Source: a bacterium
Lineage (GTDB): Bacteria > Pseudomonadota > Alphaproteobacteria > Caulobacterales > Caulobacteraceae
DNA length: 64,000 nt
Direction: 5' to 3'
Assembly: GCA_030824495.1 (NCBI GenBank)
Contig: JAVBXP010000021.1
Span: 1-64,000 of the forward strand
Under the pieces are notes generated by a model, which saw nothing but the letters and a program-made list of their open reading frames with translations, searched no databases and was not told the origin of the DNA. Below are positions 1-8,536 of this stretch, in pieces. The stretch's first letter is position 1; each line of letters starts with the position of its first letter. The translations under genes and the position numbers were made by a program.

Positions 1-2
1 TT

Positions 3-116
3 CAGACCGCCCGCATGATTGCGGCCCTGGTGGTGCTGGGACTGATGGGGGTGGTGCTCCACGCCCTTCTCGACCGCGCCGAGCGGGCCGGCCTGAAGTG
101 GTGGCGAGGCCGTTAA
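3..116 (+). CDS. 3' end of an ABC transporter permease (partial)
   Basis: The window opens inside a reading frame whose last 37 residues are visible. They form one hydrophobic segment (IAALVVLGLMGVVLHALL) followed by a short basic tail ending in WWRGR. This is how inner-membrane permeases of the nitrate/sulfonate/taurine (SsuC/TauC) group usually end: a final membrane helix and a charged cytoplasmic end. The assignment rests on this tail alone, so any polytopic membrane protein would also fit. The stop lies 50 bases before the next gene on the same strand. Confidence 0.45.
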   Translation, partial: QTARMIAALVVLGLMGVVLHALLDRAERAGLKWWRGR

Positions 117-166
117 GCTCAACCGTTAGGCGGCGATTAAGCGCCTTGGGTTAACCCTGCGGGCCG

Positions 167-1258
167 ATGCGCAGCAAACTTCACGACCTGATCGAGATGG
201 CCCATGAGCCGTCCAGCGAGCGGCGGCGAGAACTGCTGCGCGGCGTCACCGACCTGTTCTTCTCCGCCGAAGCGACGCATGGCGCCGACGAGCTTGGCCT
301 GTTCGACGATGTCATGAGCCAGTTGGCCGGCGAGATGGAGGAAGCCGTCCGCGCCGAACTCGCCCAGCGCATGGCTGAGGCCGAGACCGCCCCGCGCGGC
401 CTGCTGCGCGACCTCGCCCGTGACACCTCCATCGACGTGGCCCGTCCGGTGCTGGCGACATCCAAGGCCCTGACCGAAGACGACCTGCTCTCTGTGGTGC
501 GGACCCGCGGCCAGGACCACCTGCGCGCCATATCCCAACGCCCCTTGGTCCCGGAGGCCGTCTCCGAGGCCATCGTGGAGCGGGGCGATGACGCCACTCT
601 CGGCGTGCTGCTGGCCAACGAGGGCGCGCTGATGTCGCGTCAGACCCAAGAGATCGTGGTCGACCGCGCCGTCGAAAACCCGGACCTGCACGAGGCCGTC
701 GTTGCGCGCAAATCCCTGCCGATTGACCTGCTGAACGAGATGTATTTCGTGGTCGAGAGCCGGCTGCGCGGTGACATCCTGGCCCGGAACGCCGCCGTCG
801 ATCCGGCGGCGCTGGATGCGGCGCTCGCCGCTGGCCGCACGCGCCTGGCCACCCGCGACGGCGCCCTCCCGGCCGACTATGCCGAGGCCCAGACCCAGAT
901 CCGCACGCTGCGCGAGCGTGACGCTCTTACCCCGCCAATCCTGGCCGGCTTCCTGCGCGCGCGCGAAACCACCAAGTTCCTCGTGGCGCTGAGCGAACTG
1001 GCCGATATCGACTTCCACACCGCCCGCCGCATCCTGGAACGCCGCGAACTGGACGCGCTGTCCATCGTCTGCAAGGCGGCGGGCTTCGATCGCTCCCTCT
1101 ACCTCACCTTCGCTGTCCTGATGCTGGACCGCGACACCAACGCCATGGGCCGGGCGCGCGAGTACGGCGAACTCTACGAAGCCCTGCCCCGAGAAGCGGC
1201 CCAGCGCACCATCCGCTTCTGGCGCGTTCGCAGGAACAGCACCGACATCGCCGCCTAG
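167..1258 (+). CDS. DUF2336 domain-containing protein
   Basis: A 363-residue soluble protein with no signal peptide or membrane segment. It is built from short helical repeats, with recurring patterns such as RPVLATSKALTEDDLLSVV and ISQRPLVPEAVSEAIVERGD, that match the DUF2336 family of alphaproteobacteria. The family has no established biochemical role. It resembles HEAT-like helical scaffolds, so a protein-binding role is an inference. A second, diverged family member lies at 12830-14053, 110 bases or less from unrelated genes. The ATG is preceded by TTAA/TTAAC half-sites at 137-155, but their spacing is not that of a CtrA box. Confidence 0.8.
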   Translation: MRSKLHDLIEMAHEPSSERRRELLRGVTDLFFSAEATHGADELGLFDDVMSQLAGEMEEAVRAELAQRMAEAETAPRGLLRDLARDTSIDVARPVLATSKALTEDDLLSVVRTRGQDHLRAISQRPLVPEAVSEAIVERGDDATLGVLLANEGALMSRQTQEIVVDRAVENPDLHEAVVARKSLPIDLLNEMYFVVESRLRGDILARNAAVDPAALDAALAAGRTRLATRDGALPADYAEAQTQIRTLRERDALTPPILAGFLRARETTKFLVALSELADIDFHTARRILERRELDALSIVCKAAGFDRSLYLTFAVLMLDRDTNAMGRAREYGELYEALPREAAQRTIRFWRVRRNSTDIAA

Positions 1259-1269
1259 GTGTCTTGACG

Positions 1270-2313
1270 CTACTGCGATGCTCCAGCTGTTTGAGGCGGC
1301 TGATAGCGAATGGGCAGACGAATTTTTCCGCCAACCGTGGGCAAGCCTTCGGCCGTCCAGGTCTTCACTTGAAAAGCCGTCGCTAGCGCCAACGCAGCCT
1401 GATCGAAGCCCAAGCCCCTTGGGTCTTCGCTCTCAACCAAGCAGCCGGTCAGCCGGCCTTCGGCGCCCACCTCGCACAGCATCACGACTCGAGCGCCCTG
1501 GATTCCGGCCGCCGCCGCCGCGGCAGGGTAGACCTTGGCGAAGTCCGAACCGGTAGGCAGAGCGCGCCACTGCGGCTTGCCCATGACCCGCTTGTCGGGG
1601 ACCAGCATCTCCACCGCAAAGGTGAAGGGGATCTGCATATCCATTCCGGCGGTGTCTGATCCGTCGCTCAGGGTGGTGGGGCCGACGAAATTGCCGGTGA
1701 GCGACTTCGCCGCCGCCGCGAACCCATGCCCTTTTGGTTCCTCAGCGACGGTGTCGCAGGACCCGATACGCCCTCCAGCCCTGAACGTGCAACTCAAGGT
1801 CGCCCGCCCGCCGACCTGCTTCGCGCGGGCCTTTTCGGGGTATGCGGCGGCGACTTGCGCGTAGGACGGGGCGGCCGTCCAGGGAATGTCGCTGAGGCTG
1901 ACACGGGCCATATTGGTGTAGAAGCCCGCTCCGCGCAGCAGCGTGCCCGTCGGGACCTCAGGGGTCGGAAAGATGACTGGAATGCGGACCGCGCTAACGA
2001 CGGGAATTCCGTCACGCGTCGCAGGTTTCATCAGGAATTGAGGCGTCAGCGCGACCGCCGCCGAACCAAAGCCGGCCCCAGCAGGCGATTCACTCTCGAC
2101 CGCGCACTCGCGCAGAGCCCCCTGCACGCTCACCTGGCACGCGATGATCGCTTTCCCGCCATAGCCTCTCTTATAGGCGTCGCGCGGCCACACCGTCAGA
2201 AGATCCTCTGGGGTCGGGCCTTTCAGCCAGTCCGCGGCCGTTTCGCCGGCCGCGACCGGACCTGCGATCGCAACAGCGAGCGCGAGACTAAGCACCAAGC
2301 AAGATGTTTTCAT
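1270..2313 (-). CDS. Secreted protein with three TonB-C-like repeats (copy A)
   Basis: A 347-residue protein if started at the ATG at 2313, which is preceded by a GGGGGAA ribosome site and opens a clear signal peptide (MKTSCLVLSLALAVAIAGPVAAG). The longer frame starting at 2391 adds an Arg-rich tail that overlaps the upstream gene, so I reject it. The mature part holds three modules, each with a pattern like AYPxxAxxxxxxGxxxxxCxVxxxGxxxxCxVxxExPxGxGF, the core of the TonB C-terminal/energy-transducer fold. There is no N-terminal membrane anchor or proline-rich spacer, so it cannot be a classical TonB. Conserved cysteine pairs suggest disulfides. It is a tandem paralog of the next gene, 49 bases away. 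Confidence 0.75.
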   Translation of the reverse strand: MKTSCLVLSLALAVAIAGPVAAGETAADWLKGPTPEDLLTVWPRDAYKRGYGGKAIIACQVSVQGALRECAVESESPAGAGFGSAAVALTPQFLMKPATRDGIPVVSAVRIPVIFPTPEVPTGTLLRGAGFYTNMARVSLSDIPWTAAPSYAQVAAAYPEKARAKQVGGRATLSCTFRAGGRIGSCDTVAEEPKGHGFAAAAKSLTGNFVGPTTLSDGSDTAGMDMQIPFTFAVEMLVPDKRVMGKPQWRALPTGSDFAKVYPAAAAAAGIQGARVVMLCEVGAEGRLTGCLVESEDPRGLGFDQAALALATAFQVKTWTAEGLPTVGGKIRLPIRYQPPQTAGASQ

Positions 2314-2362
2314 TGTTTCCCCCAGGACAGCGCCAAGGCTCCCAGCCGTTGAGCCGCCACGA

Positions 2363-3406
2363 CTACGGCGTCTCGGTTTCCGGCGCCTCATAGCGGATAG
2401 GCACGCGGATTTTTCCGCCGATCGTGGGCAGCCCTTCGGCCGTCCACGCGGTCACCTGAAATGCGCCTGAAAGCGCGACAGCCGCCGCGCCAAATCCCAG
2501 GCCCGCGGGCTGTTCCGATGTCGCGACGCAGTTCTCGACTTTTCCTCCGCCGCCGACGCCGCAGCTCATCACGACCCTGCCGGCGTTGACCCCGGCCTTC
2601 ACAGCCTCGGCTGGGTAGCCTCCGGCGAACTGGTCGCCAGTCGGAAGCGCGCGCCACTGCGGCTTCCCAATTACCCGCTTATCAGCGTCGAGCATGTCGG
2701 CGGTGAATGTGAAGGGGATCTGGGTGGAGACGCCCAGGGTGCTGGAGCCATTATCAAACTCGGTCGGCCCGACGAACTGGTCCACCAGAGACTTCGCGGC
2801 GCCGCCGAAGCCCTCGCCCTTGGGTTCCTCGGCGAGCACGCCGCAGTCCCCTATCCGCCCCTTGGTCTTGAAGGTGCAGTCCAGCGTCACCCGGCCACCG
2901 ATCTGCTTCGTCCGCGCCTTCGCCGGATATGCAGCCGCCACGTCGCCATAGGTGGGTGCGGTCACCCACGGCACGTCGGAAACACTTTTGCGCGTGAGGC
3001 CAGAAAACCCGCCTACGCCGGGAAGACGGGTGCCGGTAGCCACCTCGGGCTTCGGGAAGTTCACAGGAATACGAACGCCGCTCACCACCGGCTTTCCACC
3101 CAGGGTCGCCGCCTTCATCAGGAGTTGTGGCGTCAAGGCGATCGCCGCGCGCCCAAAGCCCGCCCCCGTCGGTGACTCGCTCTCCACCGTGCAGGCGCGC
3201 AACGCGCCCTGCAGGCTGACCTCGCAGATGATCGTAGCCTTGCCGCCCATGCCCCTGTTCCAGGCCTCGGTCGGCCAGACGGACAGCAAATCCTCGGACC
3301 TTGGCCGCTTGAGCCAAGTCGCCTCAGTAGCAACAGGCTCGGCCAAAGCCGTCGACGCCCATGCGATCGCCAGGGCTAGCCCGGCGGGAAAATAGATTGA
3401 TGACAT
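2363..3406 (-). CDS. Secreted protein with three TonB-C-like repeats (copy B)
   Basis: A 347-residue paralog of the downstream gene with the same order: signal peptide (MSSIYFPAGLALAIAWASTALA), a WLKxPxxEDLLxVWP opening, then three TonB-C-like modules with paired cysteines. I prefer the ATG at 3406, which follows a GGGGGC stretch and gives a clean signal peptide; an ATG at 3430 is possible. The two genes are probably one transcript and arose by tandem duplication. The role is unknown. Periplasmic location and the absence of a membrane anchor argue for binding rather than energy transduction. Confidence 0.75.
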   Translation of the reverse strand: MSSIYFPAGLALAIAWASTALAEPVATEATWLKRPRSEDLLSVWPTEAWNRGMGGKATIICEVSLQGALRACTVESESPTGAGFGRAAIALTPQLLMKAATLGGKPVVSGVRIPVNFPKPEVATGTRLPGVGGFSGLTRKSVSDVPWVTAPTYGDVAAAYPAKARTKQIGGRVTLDCTFKTKGRIGDCGVLAEEPKGEGFGGAAKSLVDQFVGPTEFDNGSSTLGVSTQIPFTFTADMLDADKRVIGKPQWRALPTGDQFAGGYPAEAVKAGVNAGRVVMSCGVGGGGKVENCVATSEQPAGLGFGAAAVALSGAFQVTAWTAEGLPTIGGKIRVPIRYEAPETETP

Positions 3407-3466
3407 CAACGCCCCCGTTGTCGCGGTCATGCTCGCACGACCGATCAGGGGTTGTATAGCGCCGGC

Positions 3467-4849
3467 TTAGTAGGACGAACGCGCGCTCGCTATCGGGCCG
3501 CCCGCCAGGCGTTCAAGGGCGTCGGCGGCGACGATGCTGAGGGAGCGAAGGCCGAGCTCGCCGAAAACGTCGAGAGCGGCGTTGAGGGCCAGGGCGGCGC
3601 TGGCGCGTTCGCCGCGATCCTTGCCGGTGATATCGAGCCGGGCCTCGTACAGCCGTGCGAGGTTCACCTGCAGCAGCGCCCAGGCGGCCGGATCGCGCCT
3701 GGCGGTGATCGCCGTCAGTTCTATCTTGAAGGCGGACTCCGCGGCGTCGAGCACGGTCAGATCGCCCGACAGCTCGGCCGAGCGCGCCAGGCACAGAGCC
3801 CGGTTCGAGGCGCCGAAAGCCCGCAGCGAAAGCGCCGGAATTTTCTTGAGGACGTGAGCGGCGCGATCATAGCAGGTCACCGCCTGTTCGTAGGCGCGCT
3901 CCGAGCCGCCCGCCTCGCCCAGCGCCTGCAGACCTTGCGCGAGGGCGGTCTGGCTTCGCGCCCAGTCCAGCGGACTTTGTTCTCGGGACAGCTCTCCGAC
4001 CACGTCAGCCAGATCGCCAACGGCCTGGGCCAGAACCTCGACTTCGCCATTGACCTCGCCCATCAGGGCCAGGGCCTGGCCGCGAAGCGCCATGGCGCGG
4101 GCCCAGCTCAAGGGTTCATAGGCCACGTCCAGCCCCTTGGCGGCCCGGTCGGCCTCATCCCGAGCCATGGCCAGCAGTTCACCGTCGCGCAGCCGCGCGC
4201 CCCAGCCGATCAACAGGTCGGCCAGAACAAGGCGCGCCTCGACCGCCAGCAGTCGCGCGGCCCGGCAACGCCGCGTAAGGCTCTGAAGTCCGGCGATCGG
4301 ATGAGCAAACCTGGCCGCCGCGACACGCGCGGCCTGGGCGTCGCCGGTCGCCATCATGGCGCGGGCCTCGATGGCGGCGATGCCGACATCGGCGAGCGGC
4401 AGGGAGAGCCCGCCCCGAGCGGCGGATCGGGCGTCGCGGAAAGCGACGTCGGCGGCGGCGTTGAGACCCTCATCGCCAAACAACTCCGCGCCGAGCATGG
4501 CGCAGAAGGCCTGTTCACAGCGTGCGCGCGCCCAGCCATCTGGCCGGCGGTCTCGCCCGAAAGCGTCTGCGGCGGCTTCCGCGGTCGCGGCGGCCTTGCG
4601 CAATGAAGCAGCGTCCCCGGACCGGCGGGCGACCTCGCGCCAGACGATGGCGCTTTCCAGTCGGCGTTGAGCCTCGTCCTTGGCGCCGACGCGCCCCGCG
4701 GCGATGTCGGCGGCGCGGCCTTCCTTGGCGATCATCCGCAGGTCGAGCAATTCCAGCAGCGACGCGTCGCCTCCGGTCAGACCATCACGCGGCGCATTGA
4801 CGGCGTCCGCGCCGAACAACCGCTTTAGCTCCCGACCGAACTCGAACAT
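3467..4849 (-). CDS. Uncharacterised TPR-like helical protein
   Basis: A 460-residue protein with no signal peptide. From about residue 60 it is an almost continuous Ala-rich helical array with motifs such as EARLVLADLLIGWGA, WARSQTALAQGLQALGE and WALLQVNLARLYEARLD, typical of degenerate tetratricopeptide repeats. The ATG at 4849 has GGAG seven bases upstream; the frame also allows an ATG at 4870. No enzyme motif is visible. Its 195-base upstream region is unusually AT-rich and carries several TTAA/TTAAC elements. A scaffold role is inferred from the fold only. Confidence 0.7.
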   Translation of the reverse strand: MFEFGRELKRLFGADAVNAPRDGLTGGDASLLELLDLRMIAKEGRAADIAAGRVGAKDEAQRRLESAIVWREVARRSGDAASLRKAAATAEAAADAFGRDRRPDGWARARCEQAFCAMLGAELFGDEGLNAAADVAFRDARSAARGGLSLPLADVGIAAIEARAMMATGDAQAARVAAARFAHPIAGLQSLTRRCRAARLLAVEARLVLADLLIGWGARLRDGELLAMARDEADRAAKGLDVAYEPLSWARAMALRGQALALMGEVNGEVEVLAQAVGDLADVVGELSREQSPLDWARSQTALAQGLQALGEAGGSERAYEQAVTCYDRAAHVLKKIPALSLRAFGASNRALCLARSAELSGDLTVLDAAESAFKIELTAITARRDPAAWALLQVNLARLYEARLDITGKDRGERASAALALNAALDVFGELGLRSLSIVAADALERLAGGPIASARSSY

Positions 4850-5044
4850 GGCAAGGCTCCGATCACCCACCGGCGTCCCATGACGAGACGCCTACGGAAG
4901 GTTCAGACCTCTTGGAGCAAACGCGGAGCCGAGATCGTAAACAAGTGGTTAATTGGCCAAGTATGGTTAACGAAGTCTGACTTTCTTGTGTGTGGACGTT
5001 AACCCTAACTGGCCCAGAACTTGCGTGGATCGGCTAGTTTCTCG

Positions 5045-6646
5045 CTAGGCGCGTTCCTTGGAACGCTCGAACCCGATCTTGGGGAAGCGCTCGGCGACAT
5101 AGCCCATTTCCCAGGAGGACTTGGCCAGGAACACGTGCTGATCGTCGATGTCCGTGCCCATGGCGCTCTTGTGCTTGCTGGCGAAGTCCTCGACGTCGGC
5201 CTTCTCACCCGTGAGCCAGCGGGCTTCGGAATAGGGCGCCTGCTCGAACAACACGTCGAGCTGGTACTCGTTGGCCAGGCGGTCGGCCATCACCTCGAAC
5301 TGCAGCGGCCCCACCGCCCCGACGATGAAGTCGGCGCCGATCACCGGGCGGAACAGCTGGGTCACGCCCTCCTCGGCCAGGCCTTCCAGCGCCTTCTTCA
5401 GGTGCTTGGCCTTCAACGGGTCCTTCACGCGCACGCGCTGCAGGATTTCCGGCGCGAAGTTCGGCAGGCCGGCGAAGCGCAGCGTGCCGCTCTCCGACAG
5501 ACTGTCGCCCACCCGCAGGACGCCGTGGTTCGGAATGCCGATCACGTCGCCGGCGAAGGCTTCTTCGGCCAGCTCGCGGTCGGAGGCGAAGAACATGATC
5601 GGCGCATTGACCGACAGCTGGCGGCCGGTGTTCTGCACCTTCAGCTTCATGCCGCGCTGGAACTTGCCCGAGGTCAGCCGCAGGAAGGCGATCCGGTCGC
5701 GGTGGTTGGGGTCCATGTTCGCCTGGACCTTGAAGACGAAGCCGGTGACTTCCGGATCGCCCGGCGCGACATGGGTCGGCTCGCCGCCCTTGATCGCCGC
5801 GACCGCCTTGGGCGGCGGCGCATAGGCGCCCAGCCCCTCAAGAAGCTGGTCGATGCCGAAGTGGCGCAAGGCCGACCCGAAGAACACCGGGGTCATGTGG
5901 CCTTCGAGGAAGGCCTTGGGGTCGAAAGGCTTAGAAGCTTCCTGGATGAGCATCGCGCCCTCTTCCAGTTCCGCCTGTTCGTCGGGGTCGAGGTAGCTGT
6001 TGATCGCCGCGCCATGGAACGCGATGGCGCCGGGGTGGCCCTCGTCCTTGTTGTCGTTGGTCTTCTTGGCGAACGGCAGGAACTTGTCGTTCCGTAGATC
6101 AAGCATGCCCTTGAAGCGCCCGCCCGAACCGGCTGGCCAGTAGAGCGGCGCCGGATCGAGCGCCAGCTTCGAGGCGATCTCGTCCAGCAGTTCGATCGGG
6201 TCCTGGGCCTCGCGGTCCATCTTGTTGATGAAGGTGACGATGGGGATGTCACGCAGGCGGCAGACCTCGAACAGCTTCAGGGTCTGCGGCTCGATGCCCT
6301 TGGCGGCGTCCAGCACCATGACGGCCGCGTCGGCGGCGGTCAGGGTGCGGTAGGTGTCTTCCGAGAAGTCTTCGTGGCCCGGGGTGTCCAGCAGATTGAA
6401 CATCAGACCGGCGTGGTCGAAGGTCATGACGCTCGCCGAGACGGAGATCCCCCGCTCGCGCTCAATCTTCATCCAGTCCGAGCGGGTGCGTCGGTTTTCG
6501 CCACGGGCGCGCACCGCGCCGGCCGCGCGGATCGCGCCCCCGGCCAGCAGCACGTTCTCGGTCAGGGTCGTCTTACCGGCGTCCGGGTGCGAGATGATGG
6601 CGAAGGTGCGCCGGCGGGCGGCCTCGGCGGCGGGGGAATTGCTCAT
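5045..6646 (-). CDS. prfC: Peptide chain release factor 3
   Basis: A 533-residue translational GTPase of normal length for RF3, which recycles RF1/RF2 from the ribosome after peptide release. The G domain is complete: P-loop HPDAGKTT at 20-27, switch region with RERGISVSAS, DTPGHEDF near 86 and NKMD near 140. The sequence RRTRSDWMKIERERGISV before the DTPG box is characteristic of RF3 rather than EF-G or TypA. The gene stands alone on the minus strand, with short gaps to both neighbours. Confidence 0.97.
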   Translation of the reverse strand: MSNSPAAEAARRRTFAIISHPDAGKTTLTENVLLAGGAIRAAGAVRARGENRRTRSDWMKIERERGISVSASVMTFDHAGLMFNLLDTPGHEDFSEDTYRTLTAADAAVMVLDAAKGIEPQTLKLFEVCRLRDIPIVTFINKMDREAQDPIELLDEIASKLALDPAPLYWPAGSGGRFKGMLDLRNDKFLPFAKKTNDNKDEGHPGAIAFHGAAINSYLDPDEQAELEEGAMLIQEASKPFDPKAFLEGHMTPVFFGSALRHFGIDQLLEGLGAYAPPPKAVAAIKGGEPTHVAPGDPEVTGFVFKVQANMDPNHRDRIAFLRLTSGKFQRGMKLKVQNTGRQLSVNAPIMFFASDRELAEEAFAGDVIGIPNHGVLRVGDSLSESGTLRFAGLPNFAPEILQRVRVKDPLKAKHLKKALEGLAEEGVTQLFRPVIGADFIVGAVGPLQFEVMADRLANEYQLDVLFEQAPYSEARWLTGEKADVEDFASKHKSAMGTDIDDQHVFLAKSSWEMGYVAERFPKIGFERSKERA

Positions 6647-6721
6647 AGCCCGCAGGTAGCGCAGCCGGGCCTCGCGCGAAAGCCCGCGCTTGGTTTCGCG
6701 GGCCAGCTAGCGCCAGAAAGC

Positions 6722-7102
6722 CTAGGCCGCCAGGCGCCGCCAGACCTGGCGGTCGGTCCAGACAGCGTCCATCCGCCCCTCGTCCTGACGCTTGCTCAGC
6801 CGGGCCATGACCTCGAAGTCGACATTGGCGTATCGCAAGGCCACCTCTTCGGGGGCGCAGCCGTACCGCGGCGCGACAAACAGGGCCGCGTTGATGGCCG
6901 GCGCCTTGGCGATAATCAGGGTGGCCAGGCGGCGGGCACGTTCCGGCCGATCGAAATGCAGCAGCGGATCCTCGGAATAGAGTTCCTGTCCGAGCTGGCT
7001 GACCACATTGAAAGGCAATTCCCTGAACCGCTTGCTGGCCAGCTTTGGCGACAGGCTCATGCCGCTCAAGTTCAGCACCAGGTCGTTCAGGAGAAAGAGC
7101 AT
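6722..7102 (-). CDS. Hypothetical protein, 126 residues
   Basis: A small soluble protein starting MLFLLNDLVLNLSG and ending VWRRLAA. The segment FDRPERARRLATLIIAKAPAINAALFVAP followed by GCAPEEVALRYANVDFEVMARL looks like a compact helical domain. I do not recognise the family. The ATG at 7102 is chosen over a TTG at 7111; neither has a strong ribosome site. It lies upstream of prfC on the same strand with a 75-base gap, so co-transcription is possible. Confidence 0.6.
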   Translation of the reverse strand: MLFLLNDLVLNLSGMSLSPKLASKRFRELPFNVVSQLGQELYSEDPLLHFDRPERARRLATLIIAKAPAINAALFVAPRYGCAPEEVALRYANVDFEVMARLSKRQDEGRMDAVWTDRQVWRRLAA

Positions 7103-7201
7103 ACGCGGCAAGCGCTCACATTACGGGAACGCGACTGTTTGCCACGGGCGTGCTTTCGCAGCCGTTGAGGAAGGCGGTAAACGGGCCGCTAACCTTAGCT
7201 G

Positions 7202-7534
7202 CTAACCCTCTTCGACCGGCTCGGTCAGGAAGTGGCGGCCGTCCTTGTCCTCGACCTCGACGACCCAGATATCGGGATCGATGCGGATCGCGCGCTCGAT
7301 ATAGCGGTCCAGGTCAGTTTCCTGATCCGACAACGCCGGGCGCATCCAGACCCGCTCGCCGTCGCCGCGCGTGGCCTCTCCATAGAGCCGGAAGGTGCGG
7401 TCGCTGCGGTTCATCACCTTGACCAGAACGCTGCCGGCGCGGGCGTCGCCCTTGCGGACCACGACCGCGTATCCGCCGCCAAGTTCCACGCGGCGGATCA
7501 GGGCCGCGACCCAGATGTCGGTGGAAAGCAGCAT
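7202..7534 (-). CDS. DUF1491 family protein
   Basis: A 110-residue protein matching the DUF1491 family of alphaproteobacteria. It begins with a STDIWVAALIRRVELGGGYAVVVRKGD segment, has a beta-rich middle (GSVLVKVMNRSDRTFRLYGEA) and the family's DLDRYIERAIRIDPDIWVVEVED motif near residues 74-96, ending FLTEPVEEG. It has no signal or membrane segment and no known function. It is divergent from the secreted protein at 7619; the 84-base gap must hold both promoters. Confidence 0.8.
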   Translation of the reverse strand: MLLSTDIWVAALIRRVELGGGYAVVVRKGDARAGSVLVKVMNRSDRTFRLYGEATRGDGERVWMRPALSDQETDLDRYIERAIRIDPDIWVVEVEDKDGRHFLTEPVEEG

Positions 7535-7618
7535 TTTTTGTGGTCTCGATAACAGAGCGGAAAGGCTGAGCTTCTACGGTCGCCCGAGGTTCTCGAACAT
7601 ACGAGAAAAGCAGGAAAC

Positions 7619-8536
7619 ATGACGAGTACGCGCAGAACCGCGCGGCGCGTCGTGTGTGGATGGATGGGTCTGGCCGTGGCGGGGGTGCTCCTCGCAGCGC
7701 CCGGTGTGTCGATGGCCCAGGCCGCCGACCTCTTCTACGAGCGCACGGTGATGACCGCCGCCGACGCCCGCTGCGGGCTGTTCCAGGCCCCGGTCAGGGC
7801 CGCCCTGTCGGCGAGCCGCATGCAGGCGCGCGGCGCGGCCCTGCGCGCCGGGGTCGACAAAGCCGGGCTGGCCGCTGTGGAGCAGCGCGCGTGGGCCAAG
7901 GCCGCCGCGACGCCTTGCGACTCGGACGATCTCAACCTGGCCGCTGCGCGCGTACGCCAGGCCTTCGACGGTTACGCTCAACTCAGCCGCATGACCTATC
8001 CTGGCGAACTGGCCGAATGGCGCGCCGACCGGGCCAGCGGCGCGGCTGCGCGTTGGCGCCTGCAACAGACCGCCAGCTTTGGCTGGAACCGGATGATCTT
8101 CGGCCTGGCGGGCCGCGACGGCGCCAATTCGCTCATAGCCGTGGCTCAGTTTCCGGACGGCAAGACCCCATATGCAGCGCGCTTGGTCCTGCGCGACGCC
8201 ACGACGACCCAAGGTCCTTATCTCGACACCCGCGGCCAGCCGCTGGCCACCCTGCCGCTGGCTCGCCGGCTGCCCCCGGCCTCGGCCCGCAGCGTCTATT
8301 CCGCCGAAGCCCGCAGTCCGGCGGGCCTGGACCTGATGGCCAAGGACATGAAATCGGCATGGGCGTTCCGCTTCCCGCCCAGCGCGGCCTACGCCTTGGC
8401 TCAGCTCGATCCCCGCGAGGCCGTGGCCGTCGAGTTTCTGTTCGCCGCGGGCGAGGGGGAAAATGTTCGCCGCGCCTATGTCGAGGTGGGCGACTTCGCC
8501 GCCGGACGCGCCTTCCTTCAGGTCGCCAGCCGCTAG
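7619..8536 (+). CDS. Secreted hypothetical protein
   Basis: A 305-residue protein with a twin-Arg-rich N-region and signal peptide ending GVSMAQA, so it is predicted to be periplasmic. The ATG follows AGGA at good spacing. The mature part has two halves: a helical Cys-containing region (DARCGLFQAP through TPCDSDDLN) and a beta-rich half with LDLMAKDMKSAWAFRFPPSAAYALAQLDPREAVAVEF. I do not recognise the family. Its TAG stop shares the four bases CTAG with the stop of the convergent histidine kinase. Confidence 0.7.
   Translation: MTSTRRTARRVVCGWMGLAVAGVLLAAPGVSMAQAADLFYERTVMTAADARCGLFQAPVRAALSASRMQARGAALRAGVDKAGLAAVEQRAWAKAAATPCDSDDLNLAAARVRQAFDGYAQLSRMTYPGELAEWRADRASGAAARWRLQQTASFGWNRMIFGLAGRDGANSLIAVAQFPDGKTPYAARLVLRDATTTQGPYLDTRGQPLATLPLARRLPPASARSVYSAEARSPAGLDLMAKDMKSAWAFRFPPSAAYALAQLDPREAVAVEFLFAAGEGENVRRAYVEVGDFAAGRAFLQVASR

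Noticed and set aside
137-155. Possible CtrA box upstream of the first DUF2336 gene
   Set aside because: TTAA and TTAAC are separated by 10 bases, not 7, so it does not match the consensus.
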